Positions 17,768-26,725 of a stretch of 39,834 bases of DNA are shown one piece after another. Each line of letters begins with the position of its first letter. Position 1 is the stretch's first letter. The notes below the pieces were generated by a model, which was not told the DNA's origin, searched no databases, and saw only the letters and a list, made by a program, of their open reading frames with translations. A program made the position numbers and the translations under genes. The stretch is from JAAYCB01 sp012744395. GTDB lineage: Bacteria > Planctomycetota > Planctomycetia > Pirellulales > Thermoguttaceae. Where the stretch lies: assembly GCA_028703175.1 (NCBI GenBank), contig JAQVNJ010000045.1:1-39834 (forward strand), written 5' to 3'.

Positions 17768-18736
17768 ATGAACGACCACTACCCCGATCGGCGCACGTTT
17801 CTCCGGCATTCCGCGCTGGCGGCCGGAGCAGCGCTGCTGGGCGCGGCGGCATCCCCGCTGCGGCAAGGTTCGGCCGGCGACCGGACACCGAGGTCCCTCC
17901 GGCTCGGCGCGCCGGTTTTCGAGCGGCACGACGACCCGCAGGAGCTCGCCCTGGCGCACCGCAGACTGGGATATCGAGCGGCCTACTGCCCCAGCGTGAC
18001 GCTCGACGACAAGGACCGCATCCGCGACATCCGCCAGGGGTTCGCCCGGCACGACGTGGTGATCGCCGAAGTCGGCCGTTGGTGCAACCTGCTGGATCCC
18101 GACGCGGCGAAGCGGGCGGAAAACCTCGGCAAGGTGATCGAAGGGCTAGCGCTGGCCGACGAGATTGGCGCCCGCTGCTGCGTCGACATCGCCGGCTCGT
18201 TCAACCCGGACGTCTGGTACGGTCCCCACCCGGAGAATCTCTCGGGCGACTTCTTCGACGCGGCGGTCGAAAACGCCAAGAAGATCATCGACGCCGTCAA
18301 GCCGAAGCAGGCCAAGCTGGCCTACGAAATGATGGGCTGGGCCCTGCCCGATGGCCCCGATTCCTACCTGGCGATGGTCAAGGCCATCGGCCGCGACGCC
18401 TTCGCCGTGCACCTGGATCCGTGCAACCTGATCAACTGCCCGGCGCGTTTCTACCGCAACACGAAGCTGCTCAACGAGTGCTTCGACAAGCTCGGCCCCT
18501 GGCTCGTCAGTTGCCACGCCAAGGACGTCACCTGGGACGTGGAGATGCAGGTCCATTTCCGCGAGGTCGTGATCGGCTCCGGTTCGCTTGACTGGGCGAC
18601 CTGCCTGCGGCGGCTGGCGGCCCTGGCGGGCGACGTGCCGCTGATGATCGAGCACATGCAAGGGCCCGAAGAGTACGACCGGTCGCGTGCTCGGCTGCTG
18701 GAAGTTGCCAAGGAAGTGGGCGTGTCGTTCGGGTAG
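17768..18736 (+). CDS. Tat-exported sugar phosphate isomerase/epimerase-like protein
   Basis: This 322-residue protein has a twin-arginine signal (DRRTFLRHSALAAGAALLG), so it is predicted to be exported folded. The rest is an AP-endonuclease-2/xylose-isomerase-like TIM barrel: the candidate metal ligands are E in AYEMMGW, D in HLDPCN, H in SCHAKD and E in MIEHMQG. This layout is typical of the many exported sugar isomerase/epimerase paralogues of planctomycetes. The ATG at 17768 is preferred over one at 17753 because GGGAG lies 7 bases before it. It stands alone between the efflux operon and convergent mnmA. The substrate cannot be read from the sequence. Confidence 0.9.
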   Translation: MNDHYPDRRTFLRHSALAAGAALLGAAASPLRQGSAGDRTPRSLRLGAPVFERHDDPQELALAHRRLGYRAAYCPSVTLDDKDRIRDIRQGFARHDVVIAEVGRWCNLLDPDAAKRAENLGKVIEGLALADEIGARCCVDIAGSFNPDVWYGPHPENLSGDFFDAAVENAKKIIDAVKPKQAKLAYEMMGWALPDGPDSYLAMVKAIGRDAFAVHLDPCNLINCPARFYRNTKLLNECFDKLGPWLVSCHAKDVTWDVEMQVHFREVVIGSGSLDWATCLRRLAALAGDVPLMIEHMQGPEEYDRSRARLLEVAKEVGVSFG

Positions 18737-18751
18737 CGCCCCCCAGCGTAG

Positions 18752-18771
18752 GACGGGTCTCCCGGCCCGTC
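18752..18771. repeat. Dispersed palindrome, copy 1
   Basis: GACGGG and CCCGTC arms enclose TCTCCCGG. It lies between the convergent isomerase and mnmA genes. A closely related palindrome in the opposite orientation lies at 29858-29877, so this is a dispersed element. It could act as a bidirectional terminator, though no T-run follows. Confidence 0.6.
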
Positions 18772-18921
18772 GAAGCTCGATCCGATTGGTGCTTCGCGGT
18801 GGGGCTGCGCCGGGGACCTGGCTGTGTGAGATCGTCGGCCTGCGGGCAGTCGCGGCGGCGTTTCCAGCCGGCTCGGGTTAGTCCGCACCACCCGACAGGT
18901 GGGGGAGGGAGGCTCCTCCGC

Positions 18922-19998
18922 TCACTCGATCCAACCGCCGCCGAGCAGCCGGTCGCCGTCGAAGCAGACGGCCGCCTGGCCCGGCGCCACGCCGTGCGAG
19001 GGCGTTTCGAAGCGGACGCGAAAGCGAGCGGCGGCGAGCGGCTCGACAGTCGCGGCCACGGCGCGGCTCCGGTAGCGGATTTTCACCTCGCAGGAGAACG
19101 GCTCGCGCGGGGGCTCGATCAGCCAGTTGGCCCCGCAGGCGGTGAGCTCATCGCGCGCCAATTCGTCGCGTGTGCCAACCACGACGCGGCGGCTCTCCGG
19201 CTCCAGCCGCACGACGAACCGCCGCTGGCCGAAGGCCACTTTAAGCCCTTTGCGTTGGCCGACCGTGTAGCGCTCGATTCCCCCGTGCCTGCCGACCACC
19301 TGGCCGCCGGTGGTGACGATTTCACCCGACGTATCGAGCCCCGGCCGCTGCCGGCGGATGTACGCGGCATGGTCGCGGTCGGGCACGAAGCAGACCTCCT
19401 GGCTGTCGCGTTTGGCGGCCACGCGGAGGCCCAGTTCGGCCGCAATCCGCCGGATATCCGTCTTCAGGTATTCGCCCAGCGGCAGCAGGATCCTCGCCAG
19501 CCGCGATCGCTCGATGCCGAAGAGCACGTAGGCCTGGTCCTTGCCGGTGTCGCGGCCGCGGAACAGGGCCGGAACCGGTTCCCCCACGTCCACAAGCCGC
19601 GCGTAGTGGCCCGTCGCCACATACTCCGCTCCCAGGCCGTCGGCATACTCAAACAGGCGGCCGAACTTCAGCCACGTGTTGCAGACGACGCACGGATTGG
19701 GCGTCCGCCCGGCCAGATATTCGCCGACGAAATACGCGACGATCCGATCGAAGTGCTCGTCGAAATCGACGGAGTAGAACGGGAAGCCCAGCAACTCGGC
19801 GACCCGGCGGGCGTCGTCGGCGTCGGCCGCGGAGCAGCAGCCCTGGCGGTGGGCCGGCCCCTCGCCGGCGCTGCACGCTGCGGCCTGGACCGCATGGCGC
19901 ATGAACAGTCCGATCACCTCGTGGCCGGCGTCGCGGAGGAGGCGGCCGGCGACGCTGCTGTCGACGCCCCCCGACATTGCCAAAACTACTCGCGCCAT
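18922..19998 (-). CDS. mnmA: tRNA-specific 2-thiouridylase MnmA
   Basis: MnmA makes the 2-thio group of uridine-34 in tRNAs for Lys, Glu and Gln, using ATP and a persulfide. The 358-residue protein has the PP-loop SGGVDSS (9-15), the NPCVVCN motif (C103) and SQEVCFVPD (C203), which correspond to the two catalytic cysteines of the E. coli enzyme (C102 and C199), and the ATGHYARL and DQAYVLF segments. An insert of about 15 residues rich in Ala, Gly and Cys/His (about 40-55) follows the second strand. The ATG at 19998 is preferred over one at 20058 because it begins right at the first strand and has AAGG just before it. Length fits the family. It is transcribed opposite to its left neighbour. 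Confidence 0.97.
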   Translation of the reverse strand: MARVVLAMSGGVDSSVAGRLLRDAGHEVIGLFMRHAVQAAACSAGEGPAHRQGCCSAADADDARRVAELLGFPFYSVDFDEHFDRIVAYFVGEYLAGRTPNPCVVCNTWLKFGRLFEYADGLGAEYVATGHYARLVDVGEPVPALFRGRDTGKDQAYVLFGIERSRLARILLPLGEYLKTDIRRIAAELGLRVAAKRDSQEVCFVPDRDHAAYIRRQRPGLDTSGEIVTTGGQVVGRHGGIERYTVGQRKGLKVAFGQRRFVVRLEPESRRVVVGTRDELARDELTACGANWLIEPPREPFSCEVKIRYRSRAVAATVEPLAAARFRVRFETPSHGVAPGQAAVCFDGDRLLGGGWIE

Positions 19999-20197
19999 CT
20001 GCCTTACGCCACCATGGTCTTGCCAGAATCCGGGTGCGGTCCGATATCCAATCACCAAGGTTCAAAATCCCGCCATCCACCGGGGCGAGCCTTGCCCACT
20101 GTTGGCCATTGGGACTTGAACCTGGCCGGAATCCGAATCATCGCTCGCCTCCCGGGGCAGTCCCCCGAGTGGTCACGAAAGCCGATCCGGCGCTGTC

Positions 20198-22894
20198 TCA
20201 GTCCGGTCCTTTGCTCGCCGCCAGGAAGCGGGCGAGAACGTTGGCCAGGCTGTCGATCGCCTCGCGGTTGGGGAACGAGACCGTCAGCCGCTGATTGCCC
20301 GACTCGTCGACGTCGATGCACTGGTCGAGGCCTTGGCGGACCTGGTCGACGAGCGGCGCCGGCACGGGCTGCGTGTCCGGTTGGCCGCCGACCAGTTCGC
20401 CGAGGAAGCGGAAGGCGGCGCCGAGCAGTTCGCCGCCCGCCTCCGCCACCCGCCGCTGCCTGGCTTCCGACTCCCGTCTCGACTTCTCCAGGCTGGTCTG
20501 GTCAAGCGGCGCTTCCGGCTTGGCGCCGAGGAGCACCTCCAGCCGCCGCCGCAGCTCCTCCATGCCGCTGATCATGTCGACCTGGGAGACGTCGGACCCG
20601 GCGTCGAGGACGGCCAGGGCCAGGTCTTTCTTGGCCGAAAGCGTGGTCAGCAGCCTCTCCTCGAGAGTCTCTTCCGTGACCAGCAGGAAGACCTGGACGG
20701 GATTCTTCTGGCCCATCCGGTGCGCCCGGCCGATCCGCTGCTCGAGGACCGCCGGGTTCCAGGGCAGGTCGACGTTGAGCACCGTGTTGGCCGCCTGGAG
20801 GTTCAAGCCGGTGGCTCCCGCGTTGGTCGTCACGAACAGCCGGCAGGCCGGGTTGTGCTGGAACTCGTGGATCAGCTCCTGGCGTTTCTTCTGGGGGACG
20901 GAGCCATCGAGCCGCACGTGGGGAAGCTGCCGCCGCTTGAGGATCAGCTCGAGGAGATCGAGCATCGTGGTCCACTCGGAAAACAGGACCGCCTTGCGGT
21001 CTTGCTCGGCGAAGAGCTGCTCGATCAATTCTTCGAGCCGCTCGAGTTTCGATGAGTGGCCGGGCCGCTGTTTGTCGCAGAGAAACGTGCTGTCGGCCGA
21101 CATCCGGCACATCAACAGGGCCTTTTGCAGGCGCAGCAGGTCCATCTCGGTGAGGTACCTTTTCCTCACGATCTGCGAAACGATCCGCATGTGCTCGTTG
21201 TGCAGGTCGAGCTGCTGGCTGGTGGGCGGGATGCGGACGATTTCCACGGTCCGCGGCGGGAGCTGCGTGAGCACCGACTCGCGCGTGCGGCGGAGCAGGA
21301 TCGGGCTGAGCCGCGCGCGGAGTTCGTCGAGGTTCTTGTAGCCGAGGACCCGGCCCTTCTCGTTGACCATCCGGTGGCGATTGAAGAACCGGAAGGCCGG
21401 CATCAGCCGGCGGTCGTCGATGAACTGGACCACCGAATAGAGCTCATCGAGGCGGTTTTCCAGGGGCGTTCCGGAGAGCACGAGGGCAAACGGCGAACTG
21501 AGCGCCTTGACGACGCGGGCGGTCTTCGATTGCCAGTTCTTGATCCGCTGCCCCTCGTCGAGAATGATCAGGTCCCAGCGGCACTTCTCGATGCTGAGGA
21601 TGTCGCGGAGCACCTGCTCGTAGTTGCAGACGGTGAAGAAGCAGTCGTTTTCATACTGGGCCGGCCGCTGGCTGGCGCCGCCGACCACAAGCTGCACGTC
21701 GCGGTCGGAAAAACGGCGAATCTCGTTGCGCCACTGCGATTTCACCGACGCCGGGCAGACGATCAGGACCTTGCGGATCTGGGCCTCGCGGGCGAGAAGC
21801 TCGGCCACGCCCACGCCCTGGATCGTCTTGCCCAGGCCCATGTCGTCGGCCAGGACGGCCCTGCACGCCTTGACGGCGAAGGCGATCCCGTCGAGCTGGT
21901 AGGGGAGCAGCTCGGTCTTCAGCAGCGTTTTCCGCAAGGGGTGGCGGGCCGGGTCCTTGCGAATCTGATCCATCAGGTCGGCGATCCGGTCCTGGAACAG
22001 CCGCTGCTGGATCAACTCCTCGGCGTCCGGATAGACGGTCACGTCGAAGCCCGCTTGCCCAAGCCGCCCGATGCAGCGGACCAGGGCGCCGACGTCGTCG
22101 ATCGGCCGGTCGGCGAACGAGCCGGCGATCTTCCGGACTTTCGGATGGGGCTTGTCGGGCAGCCGCAGATGGAGCGTCAAGTCTTCGCCATAGCGGAGGT
22201 GCACGCAGATCTTCTTCCGGCGGTAGGGCTTGGCCCGCTCCGCGGCCGGAAACCGCCTGCGGACGCGGTCCAGCGCGTACAGGATATGTTTGCAGGTGCC
22301 CAGCGTGTTTGTGCGGAAGTCGGGGCAGCTGCAATACGACTGGCCCCGCTGTTCCCCCCGCAGGGCGATCCGGTACGTCTTGCCGGAGGCGGCACTGGTC
22401 AGCAGGTAGTCGGTCCAGGGCCGGTCGACGCTGCGCGACTGGAGCCGGAATTTCTCTTCCTTCGCCCGTTGCCGCCGCTCGGCCAGGGCCTGCTCGACCA
22501 GCTCTTCCTCGCCCAGGCTTTCGATCGGCACGCTCTCCGGCGGCGGCTCCGCCAGGCCGAGGATCGTCTTCTCCTCGAGGATCAGCGAGACGGCGCCCCC
22601 CACGTGCTCGCAGACCCCCTGGCAAGCGGTGCAATTGAAGTTCAGCCGATTCTCGGCCTCGGCCATCAGCGTGATCGTCACCACCGGCGGCGGTCCGGCT
22701 TCCGGCCAGGCGTTGTATCGCAAGCGGAACAGATCGCCGCCAAAGTAGACATCTTCCCGGACATTGATCTGGTAGGTCGCCCCCCGCTGGATCAGCCGGC
22801 GGCCGTCCGGGCCGAGAAGCTGGCAGGCTTCCACGTATGTTAATTGGGAGAGACGGTCCCTGAGGGTCAGTTCCTCGGTTTTCTTGGTCTTCAT
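20198..22894 (-). CDS. SWIM zinc-finger SNF2-family helicase
   Basis: This 898-residue protein begins with a short domain, then a cysteine cluster CTACQGVCEH that resembles a first SWIM finger, and a canonical SWIM finger C188-S-C190 with C201-K-H203. The SNF2 motor follows: Walker A DDMGLGKT (K356), DEGQ (446-449, in place of DEAH/DEGH), SGTPLENRLDELY, and motif VI RIGRAHRMGQ. The last 130 residues are charged helices. SWIM-SNF2 proteins are DNA-dependent ATPases; in bacteria their role is mostly unknown, with DNA repair or nucleoid remodelling suggested. The ATG at 22894 is chosen over 23119 because AAGGA precedes it and because the longer frame adds 75 residues without features. It is divergent from the TolC-like gene. 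Confidence 0.93.
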   Translation of the reverse strand: MKTKKTEELTLRDRLSQLTYVEACQLLGPDGRRLIQRGATYQINVREDVYFGGDLFRLRYNAWPEAGPPPVVTITLMAEAENRLNFNCTACQGVCEHVGGAVSLILEEKTILGLAEPPPESVPIESLGEEELVEQALAERRQRAKEEKFRLQSRSVDRPWTDYLLTSAASGKTYRIALRGEQRGQSYCSCPDFRTNTLGTCKHILYALDRVRRRFPAAERAKPYRRKKICVHLRYGEDLTLHLRLPDKPHPKVRKIAGSFADRPIDDVGALVRCIGRLGQAGFDVTVYPDAEELIQQRLFQDRIADLMDQIRKDPARHPLRKTLLKTELLPYQLDGIAFAVKACRAVLADDMGLGKTIQGVGVAELLAREAQIRKVLIVCPASVKSQWRNEIRRFSDRDVQLVVGGASQRPAQYENDCFFTVCNYEQVLRDILSIEKCRWDLIILDEGQRIKNWQSKTARVVKALSSPFALVLSGTPLENRLDELYSVVQFIDDRRLMPAFRFFNRHRMVNEKGRVLGYKNLDELRARLSPILLRRTRESVLTQLPPRTVEIVRIPPTSQQLDLHNEHMRIVSQIVRKRYLTEMDLLRLQKALLMCRMSADSTFLCDKQRPGHSSKLERLEELIEQLFAEQDRKAVLFSEWTTMLDLLELILKRRQLPHVRLDGSVPQKKRQELIHEFQHNPACRLFVTTNAGATGLNLQAANTVLNVDLPWNPAVLEQRIGRAHRMGQKNPVQVFLLVTEETLEERLLTTLSAKKDLALAVLDAGSDVSQVDMISGMEELRRRLEVLLGAKPEAPLDQTSLEKSRRESEARQRRVAEAGGELLGAAFRFLGELVGGQPDTQPVPAPLVDQVRQGLDQCIDVDESGNQRLTVSFPNREAIDSLANVLARFLAASKGPD

Positions 22895-22955
22895 GACGGG
22901 CGTTCCTTCTACCGCGAACGGGAACAGGGTGCGGCGGTCCTGAACGAATCCCCGT

Positions 22956-22984
22956 AAGATACCGGATCGGGCCCGCTCGACCAA
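22956..22984 (-). promoter_or_regulatory. Candidate sigma-70 promoter of the SNF2 helicase gene
   Basis: On the minus strand TTGGTC (22984-22979) and TATCTT (22961-22956) are separated by exactly 17 bases. Transcription would start near 22949, leaving a leader of about 55 bases that includes the ribosome site. Matches are three and four of six, so this is a reasonable but unproven call. Confidence 0.4.
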
Positions 22985-23241
22985 GTGCCAGGGAATGGCC
23001 CCGTCGGCGGCGTCTGTCTCGCGATGGTTCCCCCCAAGCGATGCGATTTCCGCGACGCTCGCAAGCAGGGGGCCGGCGGACTGAGCGGTTTGCTCCAACG
23101 TGGCACGGTTTCGACCCACGGGAGAGGGCCTCCGGTCTGTGGATGTGAGCTTGGGATGTTTGTGTGGGGATGGAGAATTCTCTTGATGTCAGAGCAGCAA
23201 AACGGCGCAAGGTGCGCAGAGAAAAAAGATTCTTCCGGTCA

Positions 23242-23247
23242 TATAAA
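23242..23247 (+). promoter_or_regulatory. Candidate -10 box of the TolC-like gene
   Basis: TATAAA matches five of six bases of the -10 box and sits in the AT-richest part of the divergent region. The best -35 at 17 bases (GAGAAA) matches only three of six. The leader would be about 150 bases. Confidence 0.3.
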
Positions 23248-23404
23248 ATCCCAAAGGTTTGCGGGTTGGGCTGCCGATATCAAGTTTGCCGATTGTCTGG
23301 ACCAGGGGACGCCTATGGTTTCTCCCGGTTCTGGTTCCGGGGGGGAGAGCGGCAGAGATTGATCGACCAAGCTCACGGCAACCCGTAGCAGGAACGCAAA
23401 CCCC

Positions 23405-25798
23405 ATGATTCGGCAGCTCCTCCAAAATGGCGGCCTCTTAGCGGGAGTCGCACTGGTTTCCTTGCTGGTCGGCTGTAATCCCCAACAGCCGTTCTATCTG
23501 AACGAAGACGGCGACCTCTCCCACTACGTGGGCGTGGCGACCGAGATCGAATATCCCGACGTCGATCTGGGCAGCCTCGACGAGGTGGAAGGGGCGATGG
23601 CGCCGGCCACGGTGATCAACTTCGACCACGTCAAGATCGAGGACATCACGCTCGAAGATGCCGTCCGTATCGCGCTGGAGAACAGCAAGATCATGCGGAG
23701 TCTTGGCGGAGTGGCGTTTGGCGCTTCGGGCGTGCAGGGCGACCCGAGCGGATTGCTGTCGAACCCCTCCGGCACGCCGACCACCTATCTGCCGGCGCTC
23801 ACCGAGAGCGATCCCCGCTACGGAGTCGAGGCGGCCCTGGCCGCATTCGACACGCAGTTCACGACCAGCGCTTTCTGGGAGAAGAACGACACACCGCAGA
23901 ACGCCACCGGCTTCGTCACCGCGTTTCGGCCCCGGGTTTTTGCACAGGATTTGGGGACCTTCCAGGCCCAACTCAGGAAGACGGCGGCGACCGGCGGCAC
24001 CTGGTCGCTGACACACAATGTCGACTACGAGTGGAACAACGCCACCGGTTCGCGGAAGTGGCCGAGCGATTGGAACGTCAATCTCCAGGCCGAGTTCCGC
24101 CAACCGTTGATGCAGGGGGCGGGCGTTCAGTACAACCGGATCGCCGGCCCCGGCGCGATTCCCGGCTTCAACAACGGCGTGATGATCGCCCGGTTGAGAA
24201 CCGACATCAGCCTGACGGATTTCGAGGCGGGTGTCCGCAACCTCGTCAACGACGTGGAGCGGGCCTACTGGAATCTCTACTTCGCCTACCGCCGGCTCGA
24301 TACGGCCGTGGCCGGCCGCGACAGCACTCTTCGGGCCTGGCAGACGATCAAGGTCAAACGCGATGTCCAGGCCGAAGGCGGCACGATCCAGAGCGAAGCC
24401 CAGGCACGAAACCAGTATTTCCTCTTCCAAGCGGTCGTTGAGCAGTCGCAGTCCAACCTGTTCAAAAACGAAAACGTGCTCCGCTACGCGCTCGGCCTTT
24501 CGCCGACCGATGGGCGGCTGTTCCGCCCCTCGGACGAACCGACCCGGGCGCTGGCGCGGTTCGATTGGAACGAAGTCCTGGCGGAAGGCCTTTCGCGAAG
24601 CGTCGAACTCCGCCGCCAGAAGTGGGTCATCAAGCAGCGCGAACTGGAACTGATCGCCGCAAAGAACTATCTCCTGCCGCGGTTGGACGCGGTGGGCCGC
24701 TACCGCTGGCTCGGCCTGGGCGATATCCTCGTCGAGGGAACGAGGAAGATCGACGCGGATGGCGACGTGACCAATGCCTACGGATCGATGACCAGCGGCC
24801 GATTCCAGGAATGGCAACTCGGACTGGAATTGTCGATCCCCCTCGGATTCCGCCAGGAGATGGCCGGCGTCCGCAACGCCCAACTCGCCCTCGCCCGAGA
24901 GCGGGCAGTGCTCCAGGAACAGGAACTCGAACTGACCCACCAACTCTCCAGCGCGGTCCGCGAGATCGACCAGTATTACACGACCACGAAGACGAATTTC
25001 AGCCGCGTCCTGGCCGCCAAGGACGAAGTCGATGGCCGCCGGGCCGTCTGGGTGGCCGGCGTCGATCCGAAGTACGAGGGAGATGCGATCAATCTCTACT
25101 TGAACGCCCTCCAACGCCAGGCCGAGGCGGAAAACGAGTACTTCCGATCGCTGGTCGACTACAACGTGTCGATTGCACAGATCCACTACCGCAAAGGTTC
25201 GCTGCTCGAATACAACGGCGTCTACATGAGCGAAGGGCCGTGGACCGGCAAGGCCTACTTCGACGCCTTGCGACGGGCGCGAGCCCGCGACGCCAGCTAC
25301 TACCTCGACTACGGCTTCACGCGGCCCGGCGTGATCAGCCGCGGCCCCTACGAGCAGCACGCCGGCCAACCGGAAGCCATTTTCGAGACCCAAGGCGCGG
25401 GCGAGGGGGTCCTCGAAGGTGGTGAATTGATCCCCACGCCCGACCCGCTCCAGACGCCGCCCGGCGCCGATCGACAGACCAGCAGGCCGGCGTTGCGCGT
25501 GCCGCGGCTCGGCGGCAATTGGACCAAGCCCGCCGCTGCCGAAGCCAAGAGCGGTTCCAAGCACGATCTGGCCAACCACCTCGACGTGCTCGGCCCCCGC
25601 TCAAAACAGGCAACGGCCGAGGACGCGGACCTTGTGCCCGCCGGCTTCGAGACGCCGGTCGAATCCTCCAGCTCGACGGTGGTCGCCTTCGCGGCCCCGA
25701 AAATCCCTGTGCTCCAGTCCCCACCGGAGCCGGCGGCCAAGCCGGCCCCAGTCCGATCGGATTCGACGGCAACGGGCTGGAAGAGGAAGGAGCGTTAA
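23405..25798 (+). CDS. TolC-family outer-membrane efflux lipoprotein
   Basis: The signal peptide ends in a lipobox (VSLLVGC, Cys at 23), so the protein should be lipid-anchored. The TolC/OEP fold follows: KIEDITLEDAVRIALENS is the typical first helix, and the long Gln/Glu/Arg-rich helical stretches near 280-350 and 480-560 form the alpha-barrel, with the pseudo-repeat expected of the family. At 797 residues it is much longer than TolC (about 470). The excess is an insert of about 150 residues after the first helix (about 95-250) and a Pro/Ala-rich tail of about 150 residues after 650. It could serve the MacAB-like pump at 13253-17615; that pairing is inference. No good ribosome site precedes the ATG. 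Confidence 0.9.
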   Translation: MIRQLLQNGGLLAGVALVSLLVGCNPQQPFYLNEDGDLSHYVGVATEIEYPDVDLGSLDEVEGAMAPATVINFDHVKIEDITLEDAVRIALENSKIMRSLGGVAFGASGVQGDPSGLLSNPSGTPTTYLPALTESDPRYGVEAALAAFDTQFTTSAFWEKNDTPQNATGFVTAFRPRVFAQDLGTFQAQLRKTAATGGTWSLTHNVDYEWNNATGSRKWPSDWNVNLQAEFRQPLMQGAGVQYNRIAGPGAIPGFNNGVMIARLRTDISLTDFEAGVRNLVNDVERAYWNLYFAYRRLDTAVAGRDSTLRAWQTIKVKRDVQAEGGTIQSEAQARNQYFLFQAVVEQSQSNLFKNENVLRYALGLSPTDGRLFRPSDEPTRALARFDWNEVLAEGLSRSVELRRQKWVIKQRELELIAAKNYLLPRLDAVGRYRWLGLGDILVEGTRKIDADGDVTNAYGSMTSGRFQEWQLGLELSIPLGFRQEMAGVRNAQLALARERAVLQEQELELTHQLSSAVREIDQYYTTTKTNFSRVLAAKDEVDGRRAVWVAGVDPKYEGDAINLYLNALQRQAEAENEYFRSLVDYNVSIAQIHYRKGSLLEYNGVYMSEGPWTGKAYFDALRRARARDASYYLDYGFTRPGVISRGPYEQHAGQPEAIFETQGAGEGVLEGGELIPTPDPLQTPPGADRQTSRPALRVPRLGGNWTKPAAAEAKSGSKHDLANHLDVLGPRSKQATAEDADLVPAGFETPVESSSSTVVAFAAPKIPVLQSPPEPAAKPAPVRSDSTATGWKRKER

Positions 25799-25801
25799 CC
25801 G

Positions 25802-25834
25802 CTCGGCGACGGCAAGAGGCGCGCCGCCGCCGAG
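25802..25834. terminator. Possible bidirectional hairpin between TolC-like gene and eda
   Basis: CTCGGCG (25802-25808) and CGCCGAG (25828-25834) can pair over a 19-base loop, between two convergent genes. There is no T-run, so termination efficiency is doubtful. Confidence 0.3.
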
Positions 25835-25861
25835 AACCACCCTGCGTGCGGGGACAGGCGG

Positions 25862-26539
25862 TCAGTTTCTGGCCGCCTTCGTGTTTCGCATCTCGTCGAC
25901 GTTCCTCCGCGCTTCGGCGGCGCGTTCGCTAATCGCCTCCCAGTTCTGGGCCTGGATCAGCTTCCTGGGGGCGAGCCACGAACCGCCGATGGCGGCGACG
26001 ATCGGATCGGTCAGGTAGTTCTGCATGTTTTCAGCGGTCAGGCCGCCGAGCGGAATGAACCGCACGCCGAGGTGGCCGTAGGGCGCGGCCATGCTCGATA
26101 GATACCGCATGCCGCCGAGCGGCTCGGCGGGGAAGAACTTGACCTCGTGGCAGCCGAGTTCCAGGGCGGCCTCCAGATCGGAGGGCGTGGCCACGCCGGG
26201 GGCGAAAGGCAGGCCGGCGGCCTGGGCCGCCTTGACCACGCGAACGTTCAACCCCGGCGCAACGCCGAAGGCCGCGCGGGAGTCGACCACCTCCTGGACC
26301 TGTTCGGGCGTGAGGATCGTGCCGATGCCGGCCAGCATCCCGGGCGCCTCGCGGCGAATCATCCGGAGCGAGCCGATCGCCGCAGGGGTCCGCAGCGTCA
26401 GTTCCATCACGTCGATTCCGCCGGCCAGGAGCGCTTGGGCAACGGGCGCGGCGTGCTCGACTTCGTCGATCACGAGGACGGCGACCACGCCGCAGGCCTC
26501 GATCCGATCGCGAATCTCTGAAGGGAATTGGGATTTCAT
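25862..26539 (-). CDS. eda: KDPG/KHG aldolase
   Basis: Eda cleaves 2-keto-3-deoxy-6-phosphogluconate to pyruvate and glyceraldehyde 3-phosphate in the Entner-Doudoroff and uronate pathways, and in some organisms 4-hydroxy-2-oxoglutarate. The 225-residue protein carries the Schiff-base lysine in EVKFFPAE (K134) and the catalytic glutamate in MELTLRT (E46), at almost the same positions as E. coli Eda (K133, E45). GIGT and LGG-type phosphate loops are present. A well-spaced promoter lies 45 bases upstream. Its place beside sugar-degrading genes suits use of uronic or other acid sugars; no kdgK or edd is adjacent. Confidence 0.96.
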   Translation of the reverse strand: MKSQFPSEIRDRIEACGVVAVLVIDEVEHAAPVAQALLAGGIDVMELTLRTPAAIGSLRMIRREAPGMLAGIGTILTPEQVQEVVDSRAAFGVAPGLNVRVVKAAQAAGLPFAPGVATPSDLEAALELGCHEVKFFPAEPLGGMRYLSSMAAPYGHLGVRFIPLGGLTAENMQNYLTDPIVAAIGGSWLAPRKLIQAQNWEAISERAAEARRNVDEMRNTKAARN

Positions 26540-26584
26540 GGTCGTTGTGGGCAGCAGGGGGTCAGCAGGCTGGATACGGCCGCC

Positions 26585-26613
26585 ATTCTAGCCCAGCCGG
26601 CGGGAAGTGTCAC
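26585..26613 (-). promoter_or_regulatory. Sigma-70-type promoter of eda
   Basis: On the minus strand GTGACA (26613-26608) and TAGAAT (26590-26585) are separated by exactly 17 bases; each box matches the consensus at five of six positions. This is the best promoter in the window. Transcription should start near 26578, about 40 bases before the ATG. Confidence 0.65.
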
Positions 26614-26619
26614 GCCAGG

Positions 26620-26648
26620 CTGAAATTCGGCCGCCCGTCGACTAAACT
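26620..26648 (+). promoter_or_regulatory. Candidate promoter of the first DUF1080 gene
   Basis: CTGAAA (26620-26625) and TAAACT (26643-26648) are 17 bases apart, back to back with the eda promoter. The leader would be about 70 bases with AAGGAG before the start. The match is moderate. Confidence 0.35.
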
Positions 26649-26725
26649 GGTCTGGAGTCTGCATGTCGTCCTCGACGGGGACGTTCCCCAGCGGGTCTGT
26701 TCTGGAAAAGAAGGAGATTCATGTG

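Larger units (their letters stand above)
22895..23404. other. Divergent intergenic region, helicase/TolC-like gene
   Basis: These 510 bases hold the upstream regions of both genes. The centre (about 23190-23310) is richer in A and T than its surroundings, as expected for promoters. A 58-codon frame from 23186 is open, but it has no protein features and I do not call it. Confidence 0.5.

Noticed and set aside
20090..20140. GGTTCAAGTCCC on the minus strand, like a tRNA T-loop, in the mnmA/helicase gap
   Set aside because: The flanking five bases do not pair and no acceptor, D or anticodon arm can be folded at the right distances.
21056..22843. 595-codon plus-strand open frame opposite the helicase
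   Set aside because: It mirrors the helicase in GC-rich DNA, has no domain or signal, and the helicase motifs on the other strand are unambiguous.
23438..25579. 713-codon minus-strand open frame opposite the TolC-like gene
   Set aside because: Shadow of a real gene; composition is Arg/Gly/Val-rich without family features.
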